A stretch of 49,148 nt of DNA from Bacillota bacterium. GTDB taxonomy: Bacteria; Bacillota_A; Clostridia; Christensenellales; Aristaeellaceae. The position numbers and the translations under genes were made by a program. The stretch is taken from NCBI GenBank assembly GCA_023421735.1, contig JAEZSP010000045.1:1-49148 (forward strand), in the 5' to 3' direction. Shown here one piece after another: positions 8,450-17,342 of the stretch; the stretch's first letter is position 1; each line of letters starts with the position of its first letter. The notes under the pieces are model-generated. The model did no database searches. It was not told the origin of the DNA and saw only the letters and a program-made list of their open reading frames with translations.

Positions 8450-9562
8450 ATGATTTCCATCGTGCCATGCACGGATTATTCCCCGGAGGCGTGCGAACAG
8501 GCGCTCAAGGACGCGCTCGCGCCCATCGGCGGACTCGAATGGATCAAGCCCGGGATGACCGTCGGAATCAAGGCGAACCTCATCACGATGATGAAGCCGG
8601 ATTCCGCGGCAACCACCCATCCGGCGCTTTTGTGCGCACTGGTCAAATTGATCGGCGCACGCGGCGCGACCGCCGTGGTCGGCGATAGCCCCGGCGGGCC
8701 GTTTGGGCGCGCATACCTCGCGCGCGTTTATTCCGTGACGGGGTTGCGGGCGGTCGAGGCGTTCGGCGGACGTCTGAATGATGATTTTTCCGAAAAAAGT
8801 GCGGAATTCCCCGCCGCTGTCAAGCTCAAGACGTTCAAATATACCGCATGGGTGGATTCCTGCGACGAAATCATCAATTTTGCGAAGCTGAAAACCCACG
8901 GCATGATGGGCATGACCGCAGCCGTCAAAAACTTGTTCGGCCTCATCCCCGGTACGCGCAAACCGGAACTTCACTACGTCTATCCCGATGCGCGCGATTT
9001 TGCGGACATGCTGGTCGACCTGAACGAATTTAAAAAACCGCGCCTGAATATCGTCGACGCGGTTGTGGGCATGGAAGGCAACGGGCCGTCGATGGGCACG
9101 CCGCGCAAAATCGGCTGCCTTCTCGCGGGGGCGAATCCCTACGAGGTCGATATGGCCTGCGCAAAGATCATCGGCGTCACCGCGGCGGACGCGCCGACGC
9201 TCGCCGCCGCACGCGACCGAAAGCTCGCGCCTGAGATCCCCGAAATCGCGGGCGACATCGCCCCGTTCCTCATTTCCGATTTCACGCTCGCGCCGCGCCA
9301 CGACGTCCTCTTTTTCAGCGGGAAGGTACTCGGCCCCCTCGTTTCCTCGCTCATGCAGTCAAAGCCCGCGCTCGTCAAACGCGATTGCATCGGCTGCGGC
9401 AAATGCGGCGAGGTGTGCCCGGCAGCCGCGATCGAGATGCGCAAGGGCTTCCCCGTCATCGACCGCAAAAAATGCATTCGCTGCTTCTGCTGTCAGGAAC
9501 TCTGCCCCAAGGGCGCCATGATCGTACATCGGCCAATCGGGGCGCGGATTCTGAGCAGGTGA
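8450..9562 (+). CDS. DUF362 protein with C-terminal 2x[4Fe-4S] ferredoxin domain
   Basis: A 370-residue protein whose first ~300 residues fit DUF362, a domain of unknown function found mostly in anaerobes, including the 'KLKTHGMMGMTAAVKNLFGLIPG' type segment typical of the family. The C terminus (from about residue 313) has two clusters, CIGCGKCGEVCP and CIRCFCCQELCP, each with the CxxCxxCxxxCP spacing that binds a [4Fe-4S] cluster. The organism is therefore likely to need electron transfer through this protein, but donor and acceptor are unknown. It is transcribed alone from the 8393 promoter and ends in a hairpin at 9635-9664, convergent with the esterase. Confidence 0.9.
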   Translation: MISIVPCTDYSPEACEQALKDALAPIGGLEWIKPGMTVGIKANLITMMKPDSAATTHPALLCALVKLIGARGATAVVGDSPGGPFGRAYLARVYSVTGLRAVEAFGGRLNDDFSEKSAEFPAAVKLKTFKYTAWVDSCDEIINFAKLKTHGMMGMTAAVKNLFGLIPGTRKPELHYVYPDARDFADMLVDLNEFKKPRLNIVDAVVGMEGNGPSMGTPRKIGCLLAGANPYEVDMACAKIIGVTAADAPTLAAARDRKLAPEIPEIAGDIAPFLISDFTLAPRHDVLFFSGKVLGPLVSSLMQSKPALVKRDCIGCGKCGEVCPAAAIEMRKGFPVIDRKKCIRCFCCQELCPKGAMIVHRPIGARILSR

Positions 9563-9634
9563 AGGAGAAAAACGACAGGCGGGCGGCATTGCCTCCCTAC
9601 CATCGCATATAGGTTGATGCTATATCCGTCAAAC

Positions 9635-9664
9635 CGCCCGGAGGTTCAGGCCCCGGGCGATTTT
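9635..9664 (+). terminator. Intrinsic terminator after the DUF362 gene
   Basis: Seven-bp stem CGCCCGG/CCGGGCG (9635-9641, 9653-9659) followed by ATTTT. It sits right before the esterase stop codon on the other strand and separates the convergent genes. Confidence 0.65.
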
Positions 9665-9667
9665 CGT

Positions 9668-10630
9668 TTACATGCCGAGCATGAATTGCATCACGGCGTC
9701 GTCCCAGTCGGGATAGCGTTCGTGGGCGTAGTCCGGGTAGATGCGGACGTTCTTTTTCGCCGTAATCTTGTTATACGCCGCAAACTGGGTCGAAGGCGGG
9801 CAAATGTTATCCATCAGGCCCGTCCCCATCAAGATCTCGGCACGAATGCGCGGGGCAAGGTGCTGGTTGTCCACGTACCCGAGCTTGGTGAAGATTTCGG
9901 CCTCCGCCATGTGCATGGGGTCGAAGTGGCGGAAGTAGTCCTTCAGCTCGTAATAGGCGTCAACCGCAAGATCCATCTCCCACACGCGGCGATAGTCGCA
10001 CAAAAACGGCATCTGCGGCGCGGCGCGGTTCAGGCCCGGCGTCAAACCGGCACACGCGAGCGTCAGCCCGCCGCCCTGCGAGCCGCCCGTCGCGCCAACC
10101 CGCGCTTCGTCCACAAAGTCCATCGCCATCACGATCCGCGCGAGCTGCGCGGCATCGAGATAAATCGCGCGGAACAGGAGTTTGTCCGGATCGGGATCGG
10201 AAAGCCCACGGATGATCTGGCCGCGCATGGTCGTTCCCTTGACGCTCCCCGCATCCTCGGACAAACCGCCCTGTCCCCGGCAATCCAGCGCCGCAACGGC
10301 GAAGCCCGCACATACGTAATTCAGCTTTTCCGAAAACGAACCGCAATCCCCCGTATATCCATGAAACATCACGACTGCCGGAACCTTCCCGGCGATGTTC
10401 GCGGGCTTCAGAAACTTGGCATGTACCCGCGCGCCGCCCACCCCCATGAACCACAGGTCATAGCACTCTGCGCCCGGCGCCTGAAACGCGCTTTTGACGA
10501 GCTCACAGCCCGTCCCCAGCGCCTCCGTCTCCGCGATCCCGCGCGCCCAGTAGGCGTCAAAATCCGTCGGCTTCTCGTTTCGTCCTTCGTACTCGTATAG
10601 CTTCTCAAGCGGCATGTCCAGAATCGGCAT
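9668..10630 (-). CDS. Acetylxylan esterase / cephalosporin-C deacetylase (CE7)
   Basis: A 320-residue alpha/beta hydrolase of carbohydrate esterase family 7 (AXE1), which removes acetyl groups from xylo-oligosaccharides and other small acetylated sugars, usually inside the cell; there is no signal peptide. The nucleophile elbow is GGSQGG with Ser184, the acid is Asp274 (GLMDNICPP) and the base is His303 (YAHE). 'RGQGG' near residue 120, typical of CE7, is present. AGGAGG eight bases upstream fixes the ATG, preceded by a strong promoter (10659-10687). It matches the other carbohydrate-related genes of the region but is monocistronic. Confidence 0.93.
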   Translation of the reverse strand: MPILDMPLEKLYEYEGRNEKPTDFDAYWARGIAETEALGTGCELVKSAFQAPGAECYDLWFMGVGGARVHAKFLKPANIAGKVPAVVMFHGYTGDCGSFSEKLNYVCAGFAVAALDCRGQGGLSEDAGSVKGTTMRGQIIRGLSDPDPDKLLFRAIYLDAAQLARIVMAMDFVDEARVGATGGSQGGGLTLACAGLTPGLNRAAPQMPFLCDYRRVWEMDLAVDAYYELKDYFRHFDPMHMAEAEIFTKLGYVDNQHLAPRIRAEILMGTGLMDNICPPSTQFAAYNKITAKKNVRIYPDYAHERYPDWDDAVMQFMLGM

Positions 10631-10658
10631 GATGTCTTCCTCCTATTTTGTTTTCTCA

Positions 10659-10687
10659 TTCATACCAAACCATTCGCAAAATGTCAA
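10659..10687 (-). promoter_or_regulatory. Sigma-A type promoter of the CE7 esterase gene
   Basis: Minus strand TTGACA (10682-10687), 17-nt spacer, TATGAA (10659-10664), about 28 nt before the ATG. Confidence 0.7.
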
Positions 10688-10699
10688 GTCAAACAGAAC

Positions 10700-10725
10700 G
10701 GTCGCCCGGGAAAACCCGGACGACC
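10700..10725 (-). terminator. Hairpin region ending the rny transcript
   Basis: GGTCGCCCGGG (10700-10710) and CCCGGACGACC (10715-10725) form an 11-bp stem with one mismatch and an AAAA/TTTT loop, followed on the minus strand by GTTCTGTTT. Between it and the rny stop are two further hairpins (a GAACCC/GGGTTC stem near 10748-10765 followed by an AT-rich run, and a CCAAGGG/CCCTTGG-type stem). Together they likely terminate rny. Confidence 0.6.
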
Positions 10726-10810
10726 GACGAACGATATAAAATGACGAACCCGCGCGGGGTTCCAAGGGGAGATTACCACCCTTGGCGGGGATGCGGGAGC
10801 AGCGCCCCTG

Positions 10811-12352
10811 CTATTTCGCGAACTCCACAGAGCGTGTTTCGCGGATGACGTTGACCTTAATCTGTCCGGGGTACTCCATCTCGGCCTCGATCTTCTTGGC
10901 GATCTCCTTGGCGAGGATGAGGGTGCCGGAGTCGTTGACGTCCTCGGGCTTGACGATGATGCGCACCTCGCGGCCGGACTGGATGGCGTAGCAGGTCTCG
11001 ACGCCTTCGAAGGAATAGGCGATCGATTCGAGCTTTTCGAGGCGCTTGATGTAGTTTTCGAGCGACTCGCGGCGCGCGCCGGGGCGTGCGGCGGAAATGG
11101 CGTCTGCGGCCTGCACGAGCACGGCCTCCACGGACGTCGCCTCCACGTCGTTGTGGTGCGCCATGATGCAATTGATGACCGCTTCGGACTCGTGGAACTT
11201 GCGCGCAAGCTCCGCGCCGATGGTGACGTGGGTGCCCTCGACCTCGTGGTCGATTGCCTTGCCGATGTCGTGCAGAAGTCCCGCTCGCTTTGCGAGGGTA
11301 ACGTCTGCGCCGAGTTCTGCCGCCATGACGCCCGCGAGGTGCGAAACCTCGATGGAATGCTTGAGCACGTTCTGACCGTAGCTCGTCCTGTACTTCATGC
11401 GGCCCAGAAGCTTGACCAGTTCCGGATGAATCGAGTGCATATTGGTCTCGAACACGGCCTGATCGCCCGCTTCGCGGATCTGCTGATCGACGTCCTTCTT
11501 CGCCTTTTCGACCATCTCTTCGATGCGGGCGGGATGGATGCGTCCGTCCATGATGAGCTTTTCGAGCGCAATGCGCGCAACTTCGCGGCGCACCGGATCG
11601 AAGGCCGAGATGATGACCGCTTCGGGCGTGTCGTCGATGATGAGATCGACGCCCGTCGCGGTTTCGAGAGTGCGGATGTTGCGGCCCTCGCGGCCGATAA
11701 TGCGGCCCTTCATGTCGTCGTTGGGGAGCGCGACCACGGAGACTGTCGTCTCGGCGACGTGGTCGGCTGCGCATTTCTGTATGGCAAGCGCGACGATATT
11801 GCGCGCCTTTTTGTCCGCCTCTTCCTTCGCCTGCGACTCGATGTCGCGCACCATGATGGCGGCATCGTGGTAGGCGTCCTTCTGGATGCGGTCGACGAGG
11901 ATGGACTTTGCCTCGTCCATCGTCATGGCCGCGATGCGCTCGAGCTCCGCCTGCTGCCTACCGTGCAGCTGCTTCGCCTCAGCCTCAAGACGCTCCGCGT
12001 CCTGATACTTGCCGTTTAACTGTTCCTCACGTGCTTCCAGATTGTCAAATTTCTTGTCAAGCGATTCCTCACGCTGGTTGACCCTGCGTTCCAGCCGCGA
12101 AACTTCCGCGCGCCGATCGCGAACTTCCTTATCAAGCTCGGACTTCAAGCGAATGATCTCTTCCTTCGCCTCGAGAACAGCTTCTTTACGCTTGTCCTCC
12201 GCCTTTTGCCTGGCGTTTTCGAGCAGGTTTTTGATTACCTCGTCGGTCTGCCCAAGCTTTTTCTCCATAGCGTTCTTGCGATAGAAATATCCGCCCGCCG
12301 AGCCGGCCGCCAACGCAATCAGCGCAATTATTGCGTAGATTGCCAAAGTCAA
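10811..12352 (-). CDS. rny: Ribonuclease Y
   Basis: The membrane-anchored endoribonuclease that starts decay of many mRNAs in Bacillota. The 513-residue product has the standard order: N-terminal transmembrane helix (about 3-21), a long charged coiled coil (about 30-195), a KH domain with [13 protein letters not shown], and an HD phosphodiesterase domain with [12 protein letters not shown] and MAHHND metal-binding motifs. Length is typical (about 520). The start is TTG at 12352, ten bases after an AAGGAGG site; this rare start is a possible control on level. It has its own promoter and a leader of about 95 nt. Downstream hairpins end the transcript. Confidence 0.97.
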   Translation of the reverse strand: MTLAIYAIIALIALAAGSAGGYFYRKNAMEKKLGQTDEVIKNLLENARQKAEDKRKEAVLEAKEEIIRLKSELDKEVRDRRAEVSRLERRVNQREESLDKKFDNLEAREEQLNGKYQDAERLEAEAKQLHGRQQAELERIAAMTMDEAKSILVDRIQKDAYHDAAIMVRDIESQAKEEADKKARNIVALAIQKCAADHVAETTVSVVALPNDDMKGRIIGREGRNIRTLETATGVDLIIDDTPEAVIISAFDPVRREVARIALEKLIMDGRIHPARIEEMVEKAKKDVDQQIREAGDQAVFETNMHSIHPELVKLLGRMKYRTSYGQNVLKHSIEVSHLAGVMAAELGADVTLAKRAGLLHDIGKAIDHEVEGTHVTIGAELARKFHESEAVINCIMAHHNDVEATSVEAVLVQAADAISAARPGARRESLENYIKRLEKLESIAYSFEGVETCYAIQSGREVRIIVKPEDVNDSGTLILAKEIAKKIEAEMEYPGQIKVNVIRETRSVEFAK

Positions 12353-12451
12353 TTGTGAATCCCTCCTTATATAAAATGCTGTTTATGATTTGCAGCGCCG
12401 CTGTAGATTGCGCATACCGGGATATGCCCAAGTTACATTGCTAACATATGT

Positions 12452-12480
12452 ATTTTAGCCGCCGTTAAGTCTAATGTCAA
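12452..12480 (-). promoter_or_regulatory. Strong sigma-A promoter of rny
   Basis: Minus strand TTGACA (12475-12480), 17-nt spacer, TAAAAT (12452-12457), giving a leader of roughly 95 nt before the TTG start. The leader can form a small GCATA/TATGC hairpin. I see no known riboswitch in it. Confidence 0.78.
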
Positions 12481-12492
12481 GAAAAGATATGA

Positions 12493-13047
12493 TTACATTG
12501 CGCCGCGCGCACTGCGCCGCCTTTCTGCGACGAACACAAAGTACCCGTCGCGCCGAAAAACACGAACGCCGCCGAAGATTGCCGTGAATTTGTTCCGGTA
12601 CCAACCTTCGCGCTTTGTTACCATCAGCATTCGCCCGCCGATTTTCAAGCGGTTGAATCCCTTTTCAATGAATCCCTTTGCGACCGAAAAATCGCTCTGG
12701 TAGGGCGGGTTCGAGAGGATGATGTCAAATCCCGCGGCGTCGATGCCCGAAAAACCATCGGACACGCAGAAATGCGCGCCTGATACGCCATTGCGCGCCG
12801 CATTTTCCCGCGCGGATTCCACCGCAAGCGGGTCGATATCCGCCATCCATACGTTTTCCGCGCCGCACATCTTCGCAGCGGCGATGCCCACCAGGCCCCA
12901 GCCGCAGCCGAGATCAAGAACCCGCATGCCCGGCTGAAAATCAGCATATGAAAGCATTGCCAGCGTGCCGTGGTCTGCATGCGCGGGGGAAAAGAGGCCC
13001 TCGCGCGTCTCAAACGCGAGGGACATCCCCAATGCTTCGACGGTCAC
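12493..13047 (-). CDS. Class I SAM-dependent methyltransferase, RsmC/MTS-like
   Basis: A 184-residue methyltransferase. Motif I is VLDLGCGWGLVGIAAAK, the acidic motif II is WMADIDPLAVESAREN, and motif IV is ILSNPPYQSD, the N/DPPY signature of enzymes that modify amino groups of nucleic-acid bases or proteins. Length and layout match the MTS-domain group that includes RsmC (16S rRNA m2G1207), but it lacks RsmC's N-terminal duplicated domain; single-domain homologues are common in Bacillota. The ATG overlaps the stop of the upstream glycoside hydrolase by four bases, so the two are translationally coupled despite having no obvious functional link. Confidence 0.82.
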   Translation of the reverse strand: MTVEALGMSLAFETREGLFSPAHADHGTLAMLSYADFQPGMRVLDLGCGWGLVGIAAAKMCGAENVWMADIDPLAVESARENAARNGVSGAHFCVSDGFSGIDAAGFDIILSNPPYQSDFSVAKGFIEKGFNRLKIGGRMLMVTKREGWYRNKFTAIFGGVRVFRRDGYFVFVAERRRSARGAM

Positions 13048-15458
13048 GCTTCAATGATGAGCGAAACTTCGCCCAAAATCCCAAGGGCCGGGGCGAACGA
13101 CGAGCCGGAAAAGATGCCGCCGTCGTAGGCATGCATCTGGTTGCCCAGCGTGTTCGTCACCTCGATGCGGATCTCGTTTTTGCCACCTGCGAGCATCATC
13201 TCCACCGCATAGGGCGGCGCGACCGACATGCCCTGCGATATTCCGTTTACAAATACCTCGATTGCCTCGGTGCATTCCGCGATCCGAAGCTCTGCGCGCG
13301 CGGCTTGATCCGCCTCATAAGCACAGACATAGGCGATCGTTCCTGAAAATTCCGTTTCCGATCCCGCGATCTCACCGAACGCCGGGTATTGTTCGGCAGT
13401 TGCGTAGCCGACCGCGGTCGGAGCCAGCGCGACGGTTTTGCCGCAAACGGGCATCACATCGGCCTTTTTCCCGGCCACATAGACGCACGCCTCGCCGGGC
13501 TGAAGGCGTATGCGCACGCCGTCCGTCGCCCCGACATAGCGATCGTGTTCGGCGTCGTAAAAGGCGCCCGCAGGGAGGGCCGCCACGAGGTCCACGGGCG
13601 CAGCCATATCCTCATTGAAGAACATGAACGCCTCATCGTCGCCCAGATAATGATAAACGCGCAGTCCCTTCGGGTGTGCGGACAGCGCAAGATGCGCAGA
13701 AATTGCGCCCGCGAGATCATCCAGCGCGACGACGGTGCCGGTTGCGATCTCCTCCGGCAATCGATCGACAAAGAGCACGTCCTGTTTATTTGCCTCGATC
13801 CAACGGACGGCCTCGGGCGGCAAATGCGCACACGCGGGCACGACGAGCGGCCTTTTCGGCAATCGGTCGAGCGCATCGACGGGCCAGAACAAAAAGTCGC
13901 GCTGCGCCTCGGCGAGCCTGCGCGCGGGCTTTTGCACGTACATCGCATCGCCCATCCAGTAGCTCTCGGCGTTATAGAGAACGGTGCAGTCGATCACGGG
14001 CTTCCCGCCGTCGAAGATGTCGCAAAGCCGATTCATGTAGCGCATCAGTGCGCCAAAATGCCGATACTGCGGATTGTGCCCGTGGGCATAGAAGTGGGGC
14101 GGACAGTCCCGGTCGGGAAACTGCTTGCCCGTAAAGGCGTGGGGCACATAGTAATTGACGCCGCGCACGATAAAGTGATTGGCGAGCCACTTCATCGTCC
14201 GCACGCCCTCGTTCCAACCATATGCGCCAAAGATTTCGCACATGGTGCGCCCTCTCTTGTTTGCGTCCACCTGCGCGAGCGACGCGCCGAGCTTCCCGAG
14301 CGCGAAATGATAAAATTCGCCGTCGCCCTTCGCAAATCCGCTGCGCAGCGCGTTCTCCATGCCGGGAATGACCTGCCCGCCAATATCGTCGATGCCCGCC
14401 ATGTGCATGCCGCTCATCGCGCGGAAGAAGTGCCCGCAGCTGGAACCGAGCCGCATGTGCTGGTTGTTGTCCTCGATGACGTGTCCGATATAAAGAACCC
14501 CGTGCTTTTCACACCATGTGCCCAGCCGATCCGAAAAGTTTTTTGAGATCAGCTTTGTACATGCGTTCATATAGCAAAGTCGCGCTTCTTCCATGCCGTC
14601 CCCGTCGTTCCACAAAAGCGCGGCGGTTTTCAAAAAATCGTCCCCCAGAAGGCCCGCCATTTCCGGCGCCCACGGAAGCGCCATCTGCTTGTATCCCACG
14701 CGCTCGTCAAATGAGAAGCCGACGCAGTTGCCCACGGCGGGCTCGTCCGAAAAAAAGCCCAATATGGTGTTTCCAAAATATTGCGCATAATGGGCGTAGT
14801 GCTTTTCGTACACCTCATCGATCAATAGATCCACACTTTGCGCATGCAGGAGATTGATGTAATTGGTATTGCCGCCGCCATTGCGCGAGAGGTAGGTCAC
14901 CACCACGCGCCATGCGCCCGCCGGCACATCCCAGATGAGTGCGCCGTCCGCCACCCGATCCGTGATGTCGATCCCCTCGCCCAATCGGTCAAACTCCAAA
15001 ATCGGGTGCGCATACACGGCGCAGAGACTTTCGTCGTCGAATACCCGCTGATTTTTCGGTGCAAAGGGGGAGGCGCCCTCAAACAGACTCGGCTTGTACG
15101 CCATCATGCCCGCCACGTTCAACCGCGCGTTTTTCATCGGGCCCACGACGTCCGCGCGCCCGCTTTTGATGTACTGTTTGGATAGCGCCGCCGGCGCATC
15201 CGGCACCTTGCCGTTTGCAAACCCCGTGGGAAAGTGCGAATCGTCGAGAATCCATATTTTGAGTCCCAGCTTGACCGCCTCGTCAAGGATGATGTCGAGA
15301 TCGCGCCACCAGGTATCGCCTGCAAAATCCGGGTGTGGGCGCGATTCGAGGCAAACCGCGCCGATGTCCGCCGCCGCAATCTTTTGAAGCATGTCGCGCA
15401 GCGTCTTTTCATCCTCGCCGTGCAACCATAAAAAGGGCAGCAAGTGATTTTCTTTCAT
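13044..15458 (-). CDS. Glycoside hydrolase, GH106/alpha-L-rhamnosidase-like
   Basis: An 804-residue cytoplasmic (no signal peptide) enzyme. The N-terminal segment 'FLWLHGEDEKTLRDMLQKI', 'CLESRPHPDF', 'WILDDSHFPTGFANG' is typical of a large, poorly characterised group of clostridial TIM-barrel hydrolases related to GH106 and GH2; 'GFFSDEPAVGN' in the middle is a likely acidic active-site strand. The C terminus (about 690-804) looks like a GH2-type beta-sandwich sugar-binding domain (AIEVFVNG...GKNEIRIEVTNTLGN). The substrate is not assignable; rhamnose- or galacturonate-containing oligosaccharides would fit the family. Its own promoter (15488-15517) and a GGGAGGC site drive it, and the methyltransferase follows with a four-base overlap. 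Confidence 0.75.
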   Translation of the reverse strand: MKENHLLPFLWLHGEDEKTLRDMLQKIAAADIGAVCLESRPHPDFAGDTWWRDLDIILDEAVKLGLKIWILDDSHFPTGFANGKVPDAPAALSKQYIKSGRADVVGPMKNARLNVAGMMAYKPSLFEGASPFAPKNQRVFDDESLCAVYAHPILEFDRLGEGIDITDRVADGALIWDVPAGAWRVVVTYLSRNGGGNTNYINLLHAQSVDLLIDEVYEKHYAHYAQYFGNTILGFFSDEPAVGNCVGFSFDERVGYKQMALPWAPEMAGLLGDDFLKTAALLWNDGDGMEEARLCYMNACTKLISKNFSDRLGTWCEKHGVLYIGHVIEDNNQHMRLGSSCGHFFRAMSGMHMAGIDDIGGQVIPGMENALRSGFAKGDGEFYHFALGKLGASLAQVDANKRGRTMCEIFGAYGWNEGVRTMKWLANHFIVRGVNYYVPHAFTGKQFPDRDCPPHFYAHGHNPQYRHFGALMRYMNRLCDIFDGGKPVIDCTVLYNAESYWMGDAMYVQKPARRLAEAQRDFLFWPVDALDRLPKRPLVVPACAHLPPEAVRWIEANKQDVLFVDRLPEEIATGTVVALDDLAGAISAHLALSAHPKGLRVYHYLGDDEAFMFFNEDMAAPVDLVAALPAGAFYDAEHDRYVGATDGVRIRLQPGEACVYVAGKKADVMPVCGKTVALAPTAVGYATAEQYPAFGEIAGSETEFSGTIAYVCAYEADQAARAELRIAECTEAIEVFVNGISQGMSVAPPYAVEMMLAGGKNEIRIEVTNTLGNQMHAYDGGIFSGSSFAPALGILGEVSLIIEA

Positions 15459-15487
15459 ATAATTAGGCGCCTCCCTATTTTTTGCCC

Positions 15488-15517
15488 ATTATACCACGCA
15501 CCGCGCATCGGAGACAA
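15488..15517 (-). promoter_or_regulatory. Promoter of the glycoside hydrolase gene
   Basis: Minus strand TTGTCT (15512-15517), 18-nt spacer, TATAAT (15488-15493), about 30 nt before the ATG. It lies in the 68-bp gap after the DUF692 gene. Confidence 0.62.
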
Positions 15518-15526
15518 GGCGCAATT

Positions 15527-16336
15527 TCACGCGCGCCCGCTGTCTTCGGCAATGCGTTCAAGCTGCGCGATCAGGTTCTCCCGGACAAGGGATTCCGGTT
15601 CGCCCGCGATCCCGTTATATTCAAGCGTCACAATCGCGGGGCGCGTGCGCGCGAGCGTCCATTCGAGGAGCGCCAAGTCCGCCGCCGCCATCGCCTGATG
15701 GGTATCCGCGGGGGCGCCGTCCGCATCCACGCCAGAACCGTTCACGTGAATCTCACGCACGCGCGCAAGGGGAAGCATTCCGAGAAAATCATGGATGTCC
15801 CAGCCGCGATACAGGCAGGTGATCTTCGCATGCGTCAGGTCAAGGAGCAGCCCGACATCCGCGGTTTCGAGTAGTTCCGCAAGCTTTTCCGGTTCGGCAT
15901 ACGGGTAATGGTCAAACTGCGTCCTGTCTTGCGGCGAATCGGGCGTGTTTTCAACCAGGAGCGGAACCCCGATACCACTGCGAAACATTTGGATCCCACC
16001 GAGGAGCCGCTCTCGCACCTCCGCTTCCGTCATGCCCGCATCCATATCGGCATGTTGAATCGCCATGTGGAGGCCGTAATGCGGCGAACCGCACGCAGCA
16101 ATCCGTGCGTTCGCAGCGGCGAAATCGACGTCCGCCGGATTTCGCATCCCGGCATGATCGAAACAGCCAAGTCCATGGAGCAATAGGGGCTTCATCGGCC
16201 TGATCCGTGCAAACTGCTTGTCATAATCGGGATACACCCCGTATTTGACGTAGTCCACATCCACGCGCCCTTCCGCCAGGAGGATGCTCAGCGCATTTGA
16301 CCAGTTGCAGGCAATCTCGTACATCATTCCCTCCAT
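15527..16336 (-). CDS. DUF692/MNIO-type TIM-barrel enzyme
   Basis: A 269-residue barrel protein best matched to DUF692, now known as multinuclear non-heme iron oxidative enzymes (MNIO), some of which modify cysteines in ribosomal peptides. Motifs in order: LLLHGLG, YGLHMA, LLVENTP, GLLLDLTHAKI, VREIHVNGSG, DTHQAM and TLEYNG, supplying the His, Glu, Asn, Asp residues expected at the metal sites. Length (about 270) is normal. The ATG at 16336 follows a GGAGGTG; an upstream in-frame start at 16462 would lie in the -10 box. No precursor peptide or DUF2063 partner gene is adjacent, so a peptide-modifying role is unproven. A plain sugar-phosphate isomerase/epimerase is the alternative. The leader is highly structured. 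Confidence 0.66.
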   Translation of the reverse strand: MEGMMYEIACNWSNALSILLAEGRVDVDYVKYGVYPDYDKQFARIRPMKPLLLHGLGCFDHAGMRNPADVDFAAANARIAACGSPHYGLHMAIQHADMDAGMTEAEVRERLLGGIQMFRSGIGVPLLVENTPDSPQDRTQFDHYPYAEPEKLAELLETADVGLLLDLTHAKITCLYRGWDIHDFLGMLPLARVREIHVNGSGVDADGAPADTHQAMAAADLALLEWTLARTRPAIVTLEYNGIAGEPESLVRENLIAQLERIAEDSGRA

Positions 16337-16454
16337 AAAATACGCACCTCCGACATCGCTGCCGGAGGCGCTCCCCACTCCCACCCCGGAGAAGCGCGAC
16401 GGCTTCCCCGATCTCAATGCCTCGCGGCACTGCTTTTTGACGAATGGAATTTCT
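16337..16454 (-). promoter_or_regulatory. Structured 5' leader hiding the DUF692 ribosome binding site
   Basis: About 118 nt from the predicted transcription start to the ATG folds into three hairpins in series: a 4-bp stem with a GCGA (GNRA) loop (16418-16429); an 8-bp stem (16388-16409); and a 9-bp stem with a 10-nt loop (16344-16371) whose 3' arm contains the GGAGGTG Shine-Dalgarno. It matches no riboswitch I know. Translational control by exposing the SD is an inference. Confidence 0.5.
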
Positions 16455-16460
16455 AAACGC

Positions 16461-16489
16461 AATATACCACAGATTTAACCAAATGTCAA
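16461..16489 (-). promoter_or_regulatory. Strong sigma-A promoter of the DUF692 gene
   Basis: Minus strand TTGACA (16484-16489), 17-nt spacer, TATATT (16461-16466). Confidence 0.76.
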
Positions 16490-16528
16490 CATTTTTCTCA
16501 ACATGCCACGCCGAGAAACTGGAAAAGA

Positions 16529-16557
16529 TTGACATGCTCCATCGAGAAACATATCGC
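16529..16557 (+). promoter_or_regulatory. Candidate promoter of the SH3b gene
   Basis: Consensus TTGACA (16529-16534), 17-nt spacer, and a poor -10, TATCGC (16552-16557). The good -35 with a weak -10 could need an activator. The divergent DUF692 promoter ends 40 bp away. Confidence 0.48.
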
Positions 16558-16604
16558 GGAAAATGGTGGTCTAAGTACCAGTAAAAAACAAAGGAGATGT
16601 GAAC

Positions 16605-17291
16605 ATGGGAAAGAAAATGGCTTGTCTGGTTTTGACTTTGGTATTATGTTTGACGGTTCTTATGCCTGCAGCGCTGGCTGGCACACCCACTTCGTTTGTC
16701 AAACTGCCGGCCGGCTGGACGGCGCTCAACGTGCGGGCGGGCGCGGGCACCAACTACGCGGTGGTCACCTGGGTCAAAGACGGCGACGAGATCGACATCA
16801 TCCATCAGGGCAGCACCTGGTCGAAAATCACGGTTTCCAGAAACGGCAAGACCGGCTACATCAAAAACACCTACATAAAGGATCTGTCCGAAAATCCCGC
16901 AACGCCGAGCGACCCTGGAACCGTTGGCACCGCTTCTGCGGGCAGCGTTTCCGGAAACCGCGTCAACATGCGCAAAGGCCCCGGCTCCGGCTATGCATGG
17001 GTCTCCACGCTGACCAAGGGCACGAAGGTGCAGATTTGGGGCGAGAGCGGCAACTGGTATTTCATCACCACCCTTTCCGGCACTAAGGGCTGGATGTCCA
17101 AGACCTACATCGCATCCGGCTATTCCATGACGACCTCCGCAAACCTGAACTTCCGCCAGAGCGCCAACGGCACGGTCATTTCGACGCTCAGCGCCGGCAC
17201 CACGGTCGAGGTCATCTCGATCACAGGCGGATGGAGCAAGGTCAAGGTTGGCTCCACCACCGGTTATGTCTACAACAAGTACCTGAAATAG
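16605..17291 (+). CDS. Secreted protein with three SH3b domains
   Basis: A 228-residue exported protein: signal peptide to about residue 25 (LMPAALA), then three bacterial SH3 domains (about 28-92, 110-170 and 175-228), each with the LNVRAGAG/VNMRKGPG/LNFRQSAN start and a W/Y-rich end. SH3b domains bind peptidoglycan or cell-wall polymers. No catalytic domain is attached, so it may act as a wall-binding or signalling protein. A Ser/Pro/Gly-rich linker separates domains one and two. AAAGGAG eight bases before the ATG at 16605 fixes the start. A perfect 16-bp palindrome plus T run ends the gene. Confidence 0.9.
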   Translation: MGKKMACLVLTLVLCLTVLMPAALAGTPTSFVKLPAGWTALNVRAGAGTNYAVVTWVKDGDEIDIIHQGSTWSKITVSRNGKTGYIKNTYIKDLSENPATPSDPGTVGTASAGSVSGNRVNMRKGPGSGYAWVSTLTKGTKVQIWGESGNWYFITTLSGTKGWMSKTYIASGYSMTTSANLNFRQSANGTVISTLSAGTTVEVISITGGWSKVKVGSTTGYVYNKYLK

Positions 17292-17304
17292 ACTTCCTGC
17301 CGAA

Positions 17305-17342
17305 ATCCTCCGTCCGCCGATCGGCGGACGGAGGATTTTTTT
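17305..17342 (+). terminator. Strong intrinsic terminator after the SH3b gene
   Basis: Perfect 16-bp inverted repeat (17305-17336) running directly into T6-7. The T run overlaps the stop region of the convergent DUF4091 gene. Confidence 0.9.

Noticed and set aside
16337..16462. Longer DUF692 protein starting at 16462
   Set aside because: That start codon falls inside the -10 box of a strong promoter, and the added residues encode the GC-rich hairpin leader rather than conserved protein.
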